A program made the translations under genes and the position numbers. The notes below the pieces were generated by a model that saw nothing but the letters and a program-made list of their open reading frames with translations, did not search any database and was not told where the DNA came from. A stretch of DNA of 64,000 nucleotides from NCBI GenBank assembly GCA_024628785.1, contig CP102405.1, forward strand, positions 496,001-560,000, read 5' to 3'. This stretch comes from Fusobacteria bacterium ZRK30 (lineage in GTDB: Bacteria > Fusobacteriota > Fusobacteriia > Fusobacteriales > Fusobacteriaceae). Below, in pieces: positions 49,283 to 58,314 of this stretch (position 1 is the stretch's first letter; the number at the start of each line of letters is the position of its first letter).

Positions 49283-49477
49283 ATGGAAGATTTTGTTTCT
49301 AAAAAAGAAAAGCTTAAACGAGAAAATGACGAATTGAAAAAATTGATAGATGAAACAGAATTTGAAAAGAACGATGCTAAAGCACTTATAATTGCAGCAC
49401 TAACAACTATTGTGCCGGTAGTTTTGGTGGCTTGTTTATTATTTTATCTCCTTATAAAATTTGTTTTTAAATTTTAA
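49283..49477 (+). CDS. Small membrane protein with coiled-coil head, 64 residues
   Basis: I do not recognise this protein. Residues 1-35 are highly charged (EDFVSKKEKLKRENDELKK) and probably form a short coiled coil. A single hydrophobic segment of about 24 residues ends the chain. ATG 49283 lies 20 bases after the oppF stop, with AAGGGA before it; a longer GTG start at 49247 overlaps oppF and is less likely. Its place directly behind oppF and before the opp terminator suggests a role in the importer or membrane quality control; this is speculative. Confidence 0.7.
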   Translation: MEDFVSKKEKLKRENDELKKLIDETEFEKNDAKALIIAALTTIVPVVLVACLLFYLLIKFVFKF

Positions 49478-49492
49478 GGGGTAGATATAAAA

Positions 49493-49533
49493 AAAGGAGT
49501 TTATTCATCTTAGGGTGGATAAGCTCCTTTTCT
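49493..49533 (+). terminator. Terminator of the opp operon
   Basis: Stem AAAGGAG/CTCCTTT with inner pairs and a following TTTTCTT, just after the small membrane protein gene. Confidence 0.78.
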
Positions 49534-49546
49534 TAGGGGAGGAATT

Positions 49547-51313
49547 ATGAATAATTGGAATTTAGATAGATTATATCCGTCATTTGATTCAAATGAGTTT
49601 AATGAGGATTTAAGAAGGTTAGACGAAAATATAGCGGAGTTAAACAGTTATAAAGATAGATTAGATGACAAGGTGGAAACTGTAGAAGGGTATATAAAAA
49701 CTCTGACAAAATCAGCAACTCTATACAGAACTTTAGGAGCGTTTTCATCTCTGACAAAATCTACAAATACATCTGATTTAAATGCAATAAAATATATAAA
49801 TTTATTATCAAATAAATATTCAGAAACAACAGAGGTAGAGACCAGAGCCAAAAAATGGATAGCAAATTTAGATATCGATGAGATGATAAATAAAAGTGAA
49901 TTTTTAAAGGAACATGAATTTTATTTGAGACAAATAAAGGAAAATGATAGGTATATTCTGGATGAAAAAACAGAGTTTTTACTCTCTAAATTGGGACAGA
50001 CAGGGGCAACAGCTTGGAGTAACCTCCACGGAGCTCTTACTTCTACATTGGATGTAGAGATAAACTTAGACGGTGAGGATAAAATAATAACTTTATCAGA
50101 AGTAAGAAACTTAGCCCAGGACAAGGATGCAGATATCAGAAAAACAGCTTTTGAAGCAGAATTAAAAGCGTATAAAAAAATAGAAAAATCAATAGCTTCT
50201 TCCCTTAACTCTATAAAGGGAGAGGTTAATACTATAAACGATCTCAGAGGTTATGAGATGCCTATCTCAAAGACACTGACAGACTCCAGGATGACAAAGG
50301 AAACATTGGATGCATTATTAGATGCGATCAAAGAATATCTTCCATATTTTAGAAAGTATCTAAAGAGAAAAGGTAAGATGTTGGGCTATGAAAATGGGTT
50401 GCCTTTTTATGGTTTATTTGCTCCAATTGGCAGTGCAGATAAAGTGTTTACTATTGAGGAAGCACAGAACTATGTGTTGAAAAACTTCGGATCGTTTTCT
50501 CCTAAGTTAAGAGGAGTAGCAGAGAGAGCATTCAATGAGAACTGGATCGATTATACTCCTAAAAAAGGAAAGGTCGGAGGAGCATTTTGTGCCAATATAC
50601 CCCCTATTAAACAAAGCAGAATATTACATAATTTTACAGGAACTTTCTCCGGAGTACTTACCCTAGCCCATGAATTAGGACATGCATATCATGGTGACTG
50701 CATATTCGGTCAAAGCATCTTAAATACCAGCTATACCATGCCTGTAGCAGAGACAGCATCTATTATGTGTGAAACTATAGTTATGAAAAATGCATTATTA
50801 GACGCAGATAATGAGGAGAAAATCTTCCTTTTAGAGAGTTCATTACAGGATGTAACTCAGGTAACAGTAGATATATTGAGCAGATATATATTTGAAGAAA
50901 CGGTATTCAATGAAAGAAAGGATAATATCTTAAGTTCGGATCAGTTAAAAGAGATCATGTTAGATGCCCAGAAGAAATCATATGGTGACGGATTAGACGA
51001 AGATACTCTGCATCCATATATGTGGGTAAATAAAGGTCATTATTATAGACCCGGGTTGAGTTTTTATAACTTCCCTTATGCATTTGGAGCTTTATTTGGA
51101 AGAGGGTTATACTCTCAATATCTAAAAGATAAAGAGGCTTTTTTACCAAAATATGATAATCTGCTTAAACTGACAGGGCAAAAAAATGTAGAAGATGTAG
51201 CTAAACTAGCTGATATAGATGTGACGGATATTGCATTTTGGAGAAGTTCATTGGAGCAGGTAAAAGAAGATATAGAGTTATTTTTAGAACTGACAGAGAA
51301 TTATAAAAAATAA
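49547..51313 (+). CDS. pepF: Oligoendopeptidase F (M3 family)
   Basis: A 588-residue cytosolic zinc endopeptidase that cuts imported peptides. The zinc site HELGHAYHG lies near residue 377, and the third ligand glutamate is in the later AETASIMCETI segment. The N-terminal helical domain is typical of PepF. Placement after the peptide importer fits its role. GGGGAGG precedes the ATG. Confidence 0.96.
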   Translation: MNNWNLDRLYPSFDSNEFNEDLRRLDENIAELNSYKDRLDDKVETVEGYIKTLTKSATLYRTLGAFSSLTKSTNTSDLNAIKYINLLSNKYSETTEVETRAKKWIANLDIDEMINKSEFLKEHEFYLRQIKENDRYILDEKTEFLLSKLGQTGATAWSNLHGALTSTLDVEINLDGEDKIITLSEVRNLAQDKDADIRKTAFEAELKAYKKIEKSIASSLNSIKGEVNTINDLRGYEMPISKTLTDSRMTKETLDALLDAIKEYLPYFRKYLKRKGKMLGYENGLPFYGLFAPIGSADKVFTIEEAQNYVLKNFGSFSPKLRGVAERAFNENWIDYTPKKGKVGGAFCANIPPIKQSRILHNFTGTFSGVLTLAHELGHAYHGDCIFGQSILNTSYTMPVAETASIMCETIVMKNALLDADNEEKIFLLESSLQDVTQVTVDILSRYIFEETVFNERKDNILSSDQLKEIMLDAQKKSYGDGLDEDTLHPYMWVNKGHYYRPGLSFYNFPYAFGALFGRGLYSQYLKDKEAFLPKYDNLLKLTGQKNVEDVAKLADIDVTDIAFWRSSLEQVKEDIELFLELTENYKK

Positions 51314-51334
51314 AATAAAATTTAAACTTTATTG

Positions 51335-51362
51335 TTGAAAAAGCGTAAAAATGTGGTACTAT
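51335..51362 (+). promoter_or_regulatory. Probable promoter of the M18 aminopeptidase gene
   Basis: TTGAAA and TACTAT boxes lie 16 bases apart. The transcript would have a leader of about 100 bases containing a hairpin AAACTCC/GGAGTTT at 51430-51451, immediately before the ribosome site GGGGAGG. Confidence 0.6.
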
Positions 51363-51468
51363 TCAAGTAGGTTTTAACTGTATTTTAGTATTAAATTAAG
51401 AAATATAGTTGAAAGTACTGTATTATGATAAACTCCTTTATTGAGGAGTTTAAAAAGGGGAGGAAATA

Positions 51469-52860
51469 ATGTTTTACAAAAAAGAAAATGGATGGAAAGA
51501 TATTGAGGAATCTGTTAAAAAAAATGTAATGGATTTTTCAGAAGGATACAAAGAATTTTTAGATACAGCTAAAACAGAGAGAGAAGTAATTACTTATTCT
51601 CAAAAAATGGCTGAGGCTAATGGTTTCGTAGATGCAGAATCTGTGGAAACGTTAAAAGCCGGGGACAAGGTTTTCTATAATAACAGAGGGAAAAACCTTA
51701 TCTTAGCAGTTATTGGAAAGGAAGATATTTTAAAGGGAGCTAACTTTGTAGTATCTCATGTAGATTCTCCTAGGTTGGACTTAAAGCAAAATCCATTATA
51801 TGAAGATGGTGATTTTGCACTTTTACAAACTCACTACTATGGTGGAATAAAGAAATATCAATGGGCATCTAGAGCGTTATCACTACATGGTGTAGTAGCT
51901 TTAAAAGGTGGTAAGTTAATAAATATAGTTATCGGTGAAGATCCTACAGATCCTGTATTTGTAATTCCTGATATCCTACCTCATTTAGATAGACATGTAC
52001 AAAGAGACAGAAAAGCCAATGAAGTATTAAAAGGTGAAGAGATGAACATCTTAGTAGGATCTATTCCTACAACTATGAAAGATGGTGAGATGAAGGAACA
52101 CTTTAAATACACTATCTTAAAGAAATTAAACGATGATTATGGAATAGTAGAAGAGGACTTTATCTCGGCTGAATTACAATTAGTTCCAGCAGAAAAAGCG
52201 AGAGATATCGGTCTTGACAGAGGTATTGTAGGGGCATATGGTCACGACGATAGAATCTGTGGATACACTTCTATGATCTCTATGTTTGACCTGAAGGAAA
52301 CTCCTAGAAGAACTTCTATCTGTTACTTAGCAGATAAAGAAGAGGTTGGATCTATGGGATCTACAGGATTACAATCTAGATATTTAGATTATTTCATGGG
52401 TGATATCATCTATAAGATCTTAGGAGATAAATTTAACGATCAGATCTTAAGAAAAGTGTTATGGAACTCACATGCACTATCATCTGACGTAAACGCTGGT
52501 CTTAATCCATTGTTTAAATCTGTTCATGATGAGCAAAATGCAAGTAAATTAGGATATGGAATAGTTCTTACTAAATATACCGGGTCTGGTGGAAAAGGCG
52601 GGTCATCTGATGCAGATGCAGAATTTGTAGCAGAACTTAGATCTATATTTGATGATGCAAATATTAAATGGCAGACTGGAATGCTTGGAAAGGTAGACGA
52701 AGGTGGAGGCGGAACTGTAGCTATGTTCTTAGCTCACTATGGTATTAGAACTATTGATGCAGGAGCTGCATTATTATCTATGCATTCCCCTATTGAGTTA
52801 GCTTCAAAATATGATGTATATGAAATTTACAGAGCTTATAAAGTATTCTATAACTTTTAA
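51469..52860 (+). CDS. M18-family aminopeptidase
   Basis: A 463-residue metallo-aminopeptidase of the M18 (aspartyl aminopeptidase) family. Key segments are VSHVDSPRLDLK with the first metal ligand, AYGHDDRICGYT, the acidic LADKEEVGSMGSTG with the catalytic Glu and metal Glu, and a late HSPIELASKYDVYE with the final histidine. It would trim acidic N-terminal residues in the cytosol. Together with PepF and the M29 enzyme it completes peptide degradation. Confidence 0.94.
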   Translation: MFYKKENGWKDIEESVKKNVMDFSEGYKEFLDTAKTEREVITYSQKMAEANGFVDAESVETLKAGDKVFYNNRGKNLILAVIGKEDILKGANFVVSHVDSPRLDLKQNPLYEDGDFALLQTHYYGGIKKYQWASRALSLHGVVALKGGKLINIVIGEDPTDPVFVIPDILPHLDRHVQRDRKANEVLKGEEMNILVGSIPTTMKDGEMKEHFKYTILKKLNDDYGIVEEDFISAELQLVPAEKARDIGLDRGIVGAYGHDDRICGYTSMISMFDLKETPRRTSICYLADKEEVGSMGSTGLQSRYLDYFMGDIIYKILGDKFNDQILRKVLWNSHALSSDVNAGLNPLFKSVHDEQNASKLGYGIVLTKYTGSGGKGGSSDADAEFVAELRSIFDDANIKWQTGMLGKVDEGGGGTVAMFLAHYGIRTIDAGAALLSMHSPIELASKYDVYEIYRAYKVFYNF

Positions 52861-52879
52861 ATATAAAGTTAAAATAAGA

Positions 52880-52909
52880 AAAACTGCAGGGAATTCCTCT
52901 GCAGTTTTT
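52880..52909 (+). terminator. Terminator of the M18 gene
   Basis: Stem AAACTGCAG/CTGCAGTTT around GGAATTCCT, followed by T residues. Confidence 0.9.
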
Positions 52910-52925
52910 GTATTTAGAGATAATG

Positions 52926-52954
52926 TTGATAGAAGAAAAAATTAATACTATACT
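52926..52954 (+). promoter_or_regulatory. Promoter of the predicted selenoprotein gene
   Basis: TTGATA and TATACT are exactly 17 bases apart, about 35 bases before the ATG. Confidence 0.72.
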
Positions 52955-52989
52955 TTAATTGTATAATAAATATTTAGGTGGAGGTAAAA

Positions 52990-53742
52990 ATGAAGGATAT
53001 TTTTTCAATATACGATAAGATCAAGATACAAAGAGATATCGAAAAAAAATATTTTAAAGTTGCTCTCAACCCTGTGGGGCAATTTAGGTATACCACAGGA
53101 CGAAAAGCTTTGGAGTATTTAAAATATGATAGGAAGATAATAGAGCAGCTTCCTGAAATAGTAGCTGCTAGCTACTGTGGAACGGGAAATCCTTTTTTAT
53201 TAGGAAATATAAAAGATGGGGAAGAGATTTTAGACTTTGGTTGCGGAGCAGGGATCGATCTTATTTTTGCCTCTAAATTAGTGGGGGATCAGGGTAGGGT
53301 AGTTGGTTTGGATATGGTTTCTGAGATGTTGGAAAAAGCAAAAAAAAATATAGGCATGATGGACCTAAAAAATACAAGTCTGGTATTGTCTGAGGGTGAA
53401 AAATTGATATTTGAAGATGCTGCCTTTGATACAATAATATCTAACAGTGTTTTTAACTTAGTTCCAAATAAAGAATTTCTATTTAAAGAACTGCATAGGG
53501 TGCTAAAACCAAATGGGAAATTGATGGTAGTAGATCAACTATTTATAGGAGAAGAGATTAAAGAGCATAGGAAAAGGGTCGATAGCTGGTTTCAATGAGA
53601 GGGGGGAGCTATATCAGAAAAGGTTTTTCTGAAAATGCTGGAAGATGCTGGTTTTGTGGAAGTAGAAGTTGTAAAGGAGAAAGGCTATAATAGCTCTTCT
53701 AAAACCAGGGGAACATTGGTTCGTGGAAAGAAGGGAAGTTAA
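52990..53742 (+). CDS. ArsM-like SAM methyltransferase, predicted selenoprotein with in-frame UGA
   Basis: The frame from ATG 52990 reaches TGA at 53596, then continues open in the same frame to TAA at 53740, giving 250 residues with position 203 encoded by UGA. SAM motif I is LDFGCGAG at 81-88. C63 lies in the family segment YCGTGNP. After UGA comes EGGAISEKVFLKMLEDAGF, the normal tail of arsenite methyltransferases, where a conserved Cys precedes xxGA. The UGA therefore replaces that Cys. A SECIS-like hairpin stands 16 bases downstream. This fits a selenocysteine enzyme, probably acting on arsenite or a related thiophilic substrate. A simple nonsense mutation is the alternative. AGGTGGAGG precedes the ATG. 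Confidence 0.8.
53615..53631 (+). promoter_or_regulatory. Predicted bacterial SECIS element
   Basis: CAGAAAA and TTTTCTG form a perfect 7-bp stem with a GGT apical loop. The loop begins 23 bases after the UGA at 53596-53598. A guanine-led apical loop about 16-37 bases after UGA is the known bacterial pattern recognised by SelB. Confidence 0.72.
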
Positions 53743-53770
53743 TTAGAGGTGAAAAATGTCTAAATAAAAT

Positions 53771-53796
53771 TAGAATCTTCGGGTTCTATTTTTTTA
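53771..53796 (+). terminator. Terminator of the methyltransferase gene
   Basis: Stem TAGAA/TTCTA around TCTTCGGG and seven T residues, 29 bases after the downstream TAA. Its place after the second stop supports 53742 as the true end. Confidence 0.83.
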
Positions 53797-53927
53797 TATA
53801 TAATAAAAAGTAGTATTTAAATATCAAAAAAGTTGACTTTATCAAAATTAAGATCTATTATTGTGGGGCAAAAGAATTAAATTTTACTTAAATTAAAGTA
53901 AAAATATTAAATGTGGGGGAATTAAAA

Positions 53928-55880
53928 ATGGTTAAGAGGTTTATAATTTTATTGACAATATGGTTTTCATCGATAAGTTTTTCTGCTTATATCCCAAAAG
54001 ATGAAGCTATTAAAACTTTATCACCTATAGCAGCGGAGGATTATGCTGAATATAACGAGGTTTATATAATCAACTCGTTGACAGAGAGGGATAAATTAGG
54101 AGAAGGGACAATAACGACCGAAATGTATAGAAAAGTCTTGAATACCACCTCTAAAAAAGATAACTCTCTTTACTTTAATTATGATGCTAATTACAGTAGT
54201 TTAGATATAGCTGTAATAGAACTGATTAAAGCAGATGGAAAAATATTTGAACTGGATCCTAAAAAAATATTGGAAGAAAAAATAAGTGGAGCTTCTCAAG
54301 AGGCTAATATATATACAACTCAGGATAAAACTTTATCCGGGACAATACCAAATCTGGAGATAGGAGATATAATCTATACCAAAGCTGTTAAAACTATAAA
54401 AAAAGAAAGGATAGAGGGACATTTTTCAGGGGTGGTTACTCTGGAAAGTTCTAACAAATTTATAAATAACTATGAAAAACTAACTTTCCCTAAGGATAAA
54501 AGATTATATGTCCACGAGTTGAATAAGATGGGATTTAAATATGACCAAATAAGAACTGTAACAGAGGATAAACAGATATATGAATGGAATATAAGGGATA
54601 ATCAATTGGTTACTTCAGAGCCTAATATGGAGGATGCTATATTTTCTTTAAACCATATAGAGTATACAACTATACCAAACTGGGAGTATATATCTAAATG
54701 GTATTATGATCTAGTGACGCCTCACCTTACCATGAATGACGATATCAGAAATAAGGTTAAAGTTTTGACCAAAGATGCCAAAACAAGAGATGAAAAAATA
54801 GAGAATATCTTCTACTGGGTAGCTAGAAACATAAGATACCTAGGTGTAGATGGTGAAAAGAACAGACCTGGTCTAGAACCCCATGATATCTCTTATACAT
54901 TTAAAACCCGAGGGGGAATATGCAGGGATAAAGCAGCCCTTTTAAGTGCTATGCTAAATGAAGCAGGGGTTGAGTCAGACGTGTTCCTTATAAGTTCTGG
55001 ATATAGACTTAGTCAAGAAGTGCCAGTTACCTGGTTTAATCATGCTATAACGATGGTCTATGATGAAAAAGGTGAGCCGCTGCATATCCTGGATCCAACA
55101 GATGAGACCACTAAGGATTTTTTACCTAAATATGAAGAGGATAACTCCTACCTAATAGCTCGGAAAGATGGGGATACACTGAGAAGCACTCCCATGTCGC
55201 CGGCTATAGAAAATAACTCCAGTGCAGCTATAGATCTAAAGCTAGACAGTGACTATAATGCTGTGGGAACCATTGAATTTATATTTTCAGGTGTAGCTGA
55301 TGGTAAATTTAGATCAACATCTATGAGGATGAATAAGTATGATTTAGATAATTTGATAACTGGGCTTATAAACAGGGTCAATCCCAGTATAATAACGACA
55401 AATATTAAAACTTCAGATCCTAAAAATATGGATTCTAAATATACTATAAAAGCTGATATTGAGATCCCTAAATATGGAAAGAAGATCAATGACTATATAT
55501 TTATTCCCTTTAGCGGGGCTGATCCCAGTATTCACTTTATGTATGAGGAGTCAATTTCATACCCATTTTCATTATCTGAGAGAAAATATGATTTTAGACT
55601 AAGTTCACCTACAAGTTTCACTGTAAATTATCGTGTGGAATTTCCTGAAAGTATCTCAAATATCTCTGTGCCAAAACCGAAAACCATAAACTATGCTGGA
55701 TTCCAAACGGTATTTACTTCTAAAGTAAGAGAAAATATGTTAGATACTACTTATTATTTGGAAAATTCAAAGATTCATTTCCCTAAAGAAAAATATCAGG
55801 ACATAAAAAAAGAGATAGGGGAATTATCAAATAATAACAATTTATTCTTGATAAAAGAGGTGAAAACAGATGAGAAATAA
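53928..55880 (+). CDS. Secreted DUF3857/transglutaminase-like protein
   Basis: A 650-residue exported protein. A signal peptide of about 20 residues (MVKRFIILLTIWFSSISFSA) leads to a DUF3857 domain, then a transglutaminase-like core near residues 270-400 with triad C332 (GGICRDKAALL), H372 (WFNHAI) and D389 (LDPTDE). A DUF2569-free beta-rich C-terminal region follows. It may cleave or crosslink peptide bonds in the periplasm; no substrate is known. ATG 53928 follows GGGGGAA; an in-frame GTG at 53913 lies within that site. It overlaps the next paralogous gene by 11 bases. Confidence 0.86.
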   Translation: MVKRFIILLTIWFSSISFSAYIPKDEAIKTLSPIAAEDYAEYNEVYIINSLTERDKLGEGTITTEMYRKVLNTTSKKDNSLYFNYDANYSSLDIAVIELIKADGKIFELDPKKILEEKISGASQEANIYTTQDKTLSGTIPNLEIGDIIYTKAVKTIKKERIEGHFSGVVTLESSNKFINNYEKLTFPKDKRLYVHELNKMGFKYDQIRTVTEDKQIYEWNIRDNQLVTSEPNMEDAIFSLNHIEYTTIPNWEYISKWYYDLVTPHLTMNDDIRNKVKVLTKDAKTRDEKIENIFYWVARNIRYLGVDGEKNRPGLEPHDISYTFKTRGGICRDKAALLSAMLNEAGVESDVFLISSGYRLSQEVPVTWFNHAITMVYDEKGEPLHILDPTDETTKDFLPKYEEDNSYLIARKDGDTLRSTPMSPAIENNSSAAIDLKLDSDYNAVGTIEFIFSGVADGKFRSTSMRMNKYDLDNLITGLINRVNPSIITTNIKTSDPKNMDSKYTIKADIEIPKYGKKINDYIFIPFSGADPSIHFMYEESISYPFSLSERKYDFRLSSPTSFTVNYRVEFPESISNISVPKPKTINYAGFQTVFTSKVRENMLDTTYYLENSKIHFPKEKYQDIKKEIGELSNNNNLFLIKEVKTDEK

Positions 55881-57807
55881 AATGAAATTATTTTTGTATC
55901 TAACTTTGACTGCCTTTATTTTTATAGGGTGTACCAAGTCTAAGTTAGAAAAAAGTGAAAATTCAGATAAGATAGGATATAAATTTAGTGAAGTTATAAA
56001 GATTATTAAAGATAACAATAAACTTCCAGAGGAATATGCTGAATTAGGGGCAGTTTACCTGATCAACAATAAAAAATTAACTGTTCATAAAGATGGAAGC
56101 AGCGAGATCCATAAGTTTAAGGTCACTAAGGTAATTAACTATGAAGGAAAGAAAAAATTGTCAGATATAATTATAAATTACGATCCAACCAATGAAAAAT
56201 TGATCTTGGGAGAAATGTATACTGTTACAAAAGATTACAAAAAAATCTCAATCCCTAAAAATCAGAGTATTGAGCAGGATGATGAACTGGCAATATATTC
56301 GCCTTTATATGTTCACAATAAAAATAGGATAGTTAATTTTCCCAAAGTAGAACCGGGAACGTATATTATAACTGATTATACTATTAAAACTAAGTGGACT
56401 TATCCCTTAGGTAGAAACGAACCTTTTGATACTGAGATCCCGTCTTTAAATAAAACCAGAATAATAGACTATCCAAAGTCTATGAGATTAAATTATGAGG
56501 TTATAGGAGATAATATAGTTGAGGATAAAAAAGTTTTAGATGATAGGAATATCCTTGCCTTTAGTTCAAAGAATACAAGGGTTTTAAAGAGAGAGGAGAA
56601 AATGCCTATAAACCTTTTGCTGGATATAGATAAAGTTGTATATTCTTTTTATAAGGATTGGGCTGGCCTTGCTAAAGAAAAAATACAATCTATGGATAAT
56701 ATAAAAATCACCCCTGAGGTCAGAAAGCTTTCGGACGAAATAGTAGGAGATACTGGAAAAAAATCAGAAAAAATAGCTGAGATATATTCATATGTGGTAA
56801 ATAATTTTACTTTAAAGGATATATATTTGGATCAATCGAATTTTAAACCACTAAACTTAGATCGGATTATCTATCAGAAATACGGATCTAAAATAGATTT
56901 GAATGCTTTATTTGTAGGTCTTGTCAGAGCACAAAATATCAATGATGTCTATCCTGTAATCATATTGGATTCATATGCGAAAAGCTCTTCTTACCAGATA
57001 AAATATCCTATGAATTATTCTATATATGACGTAGGAACATACGTCGATGGAAGAATAGTTCTGTTAAATAGCAGATATAATTACTTGGATGCAATGGATG
57101 AAAAGATAAACTATATCTCTAAAAAAAATAACTACCTGCCTCAGGTCTATGAACCAAAAATAGATTATAAGGAGAATACAAGTTATCTTTATAAGTTAGA
57201 AGGTGACGATGCAAAGGTAGATGTAAACCTTGAATTTAAGGGGGGGATGGATAGTTTCATAAGGTATTATGGAGGAATACTCCCTGCTCAGAGGAAAAAT
57301 CTTATGGATCAAGATTTTGGCAGCTCATCTACTACGATTGTAGGGGATGCTAAGTTCAGTGATTTTATGGACTATAAAAAACCCATGAATATGTCATATA
57401 ATTTAAAAGCTGATAACTTTGTGATAGACCAGGATAAGTATTTATATTTTTCAATCTCTCCTGTGAATATTAACTTGAGTATATCTTTGGATAAGAGAGA
57501 ACATGATTATCAGATATACAATGAGATATCTATGAAGGAAACTTTTAGAATAGACCTCAGTCAGAATAAAGATATTCTAAAAACTTCAAAATTTATCAAT
57601 GGGCTGAATATTGTAAAGGAATTTAAGGTAGGAGACAGAAGTGCAAAATATAAATTTATCTCAAAACAGGAGAAAAATATTATAGATATAACCAGAGAGA
57701 TCTATATCCCTGTTGGAATAGTAAAAAAAGGGGATTATAAGGAGTTTAAAGACTTTGTATTGGATATAAAAAATCCTATGAGAGATAAAGTTTTTATAGA
57801 AAAATAG
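55870..57807 (+). CDS. DUF3857 lipoprotein, transglutaminase paralogue without catalytic triad
   Basis: A 645-residue lipoprotein: signal peptide with lipobox FIGC and C21 as anchor. The domain plan parallels its upstream neighbour, with DUF3857 then a transglutaminase-like core. Where the active-site Cys should be, the chain reads YGSKIDLNALF; the His position reads IYDVGTYVDG; and the Asp position reads NSRYNYLDAMDE. All three catalytic residues appear lost. It probably acts as a partner or ligand-binding pseudoenzyme of the active protein. AAGAGG precedes the ATG. Confidence 0.84.
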   Translation: MRNKMKLFLYLTLTAFIFIGCTKSKLEKSENSDKIGYKFSEVIKIIKDNNKLPEEYAELGAVYLINNKKLTVHKDGSSEIHKFKVTKVINYEGKKKLSDIIINYDPTNEKLILGEMYTVTKDYKKISIPKNQSIEQDDELAIYSPLYVHNKNRIVNFPKVEPGTYIITDYTIKTKWTYPLGRNEPFDTEIPSLNKTRIIDYPKSMRLNYEVIGDNIVEDKKVLDDRNILAFSSKNTRVLKREEKMPINLLLDIDKVVYSFYKDWAGLAKEKIQSMDNIKITPEVRKLSDEIVGDTGKKSEKIAEIYSYVVNNFTLKDIYLDQSNFKPLNLDRIIYQKYGSKIDLNALFVGLVRAQNINDVYPVIILDSYAKSSSYQIKYPMNYSIYDVGTYVDGRIVLLNSRYNYLDAMDEKINYISKKNNYLPQVYEPKIDYKENTSYLYKLEGDDAKVDVNLEFKGGMDSFIRYYGGILPAQRKNLMDQDFGSSSTTIVGDAKFSDFMDYKKPMNMSYNLKADNFVIDQDKYLYFSISPVNINLSISLDKREHDYQIYNEISMKETFRIDLSQNKDILKTSKFINGLNIVKEFKVGDRSAKYKFISKQEKNIIDITREIYIPVGIVKKGDYKEFKDFVLDIKNPMRDKVFIEK

Positions 57808-57820
57808 TGGAATAAAAAAA

Positions 57821-57846
57821 ATAGGACTTTCGAGTTCTATTTTTTT
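57821..57846 (+). terminator. Terminator of the DUF3857 pair
   Basis: Stem ATAGGAC/GTTCTAT with a TTTCGA loop and six T residues. Confidence 0.85.
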
Positions 57847-57937
57847 CATTTCTGAGACCCTCTAATCTGTCAAATAAGGACGGTTAAAAAACTTTTTAAT
57901 GATGGGATTAAGATAGATTGTTGAGAACCCGTTTTAA

Positions 57938-57966
57938 TTGATAATAAAGGGGAAATGTGATAAAAT
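57938..57966 (+). promoter_or_regulatory. Probable promoter of the S4-recF-gyrBA operon
   Basis: TTGATA and TAAAAT are 17 bases apart, 128 bases before the S4 gene. The 286-base gap has no other gene, and I saw no DnaA-box cluster. Confidence 0.55.
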
Positions 57967-58093
57967 ATAATGTGTAATTATATTGAATAGATGATCTAAA
58001 TTTTATTAAAATTAATCATTACTTTGAAAAAAATTTAAAGGGATAGAGATTAAGTTGGTTTAGAAAATATTCAATTAACTTGGAGGTAAAGAA

Positions 58094-58303
58094 ATGGAAA
58101 AAATACAAATTACAACGGAATTTATTAAATTGGATCAATTGTTGAAATGGGCCAATGTAGTAGGCAGCGGATCAGATGCAAAACATGTAATTACTGAAGA
58201 GATGGTCAAAGTAAATGGCGAGATAGAAACTAGAAGAGGGAAGAAGATCCGTGTGGGAGATATCGTAGAATTTGACGGTAAAAAGATAGAAGTAATAGCG
58301 TAA
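58094..58303 (+). CDS. yaaA: S4-domain RNA-binding protein (YaaA type)
   Basis: A 69-residue protein built from a single S4 domain: FIKLDQLLKWANVVGSGSDAK, then VKVNGEIETRRGKKIRVGD. It corresponds to YaaA, usually located between dnaN and recF. It is expected to bind structured RNA, perhaps on ribosomal subunits. GGAGGT precedes the ATG, and recF follows 11 bases later. Confidence 0.9.
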   Translation: MEKIQITTEFIKLDQLLKWANVVGSGSDAKHVITEEMVKVNGEIETRRGKKIRVGDIVEFDGKKIEVIA

Positions 58304-58314
58304 GAGGTGCTAAG

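Noticed and set aside
53599-53742. Reading the segment after TGA 53596 as pseudogene debris
   Set aside because: The frame is unbroken, keeps the family tail to natural length and is followed by a terminator; the SECIS-like hairpin gives a better explanation. A point nonsense mutation is still possible.
57808-58093. Chromosomal origin before the S4-recF-gyrBA genes
   Set aside because: dnaA and dnaN are absent and I found no cluster of TTATNCACA boxes in the gap.
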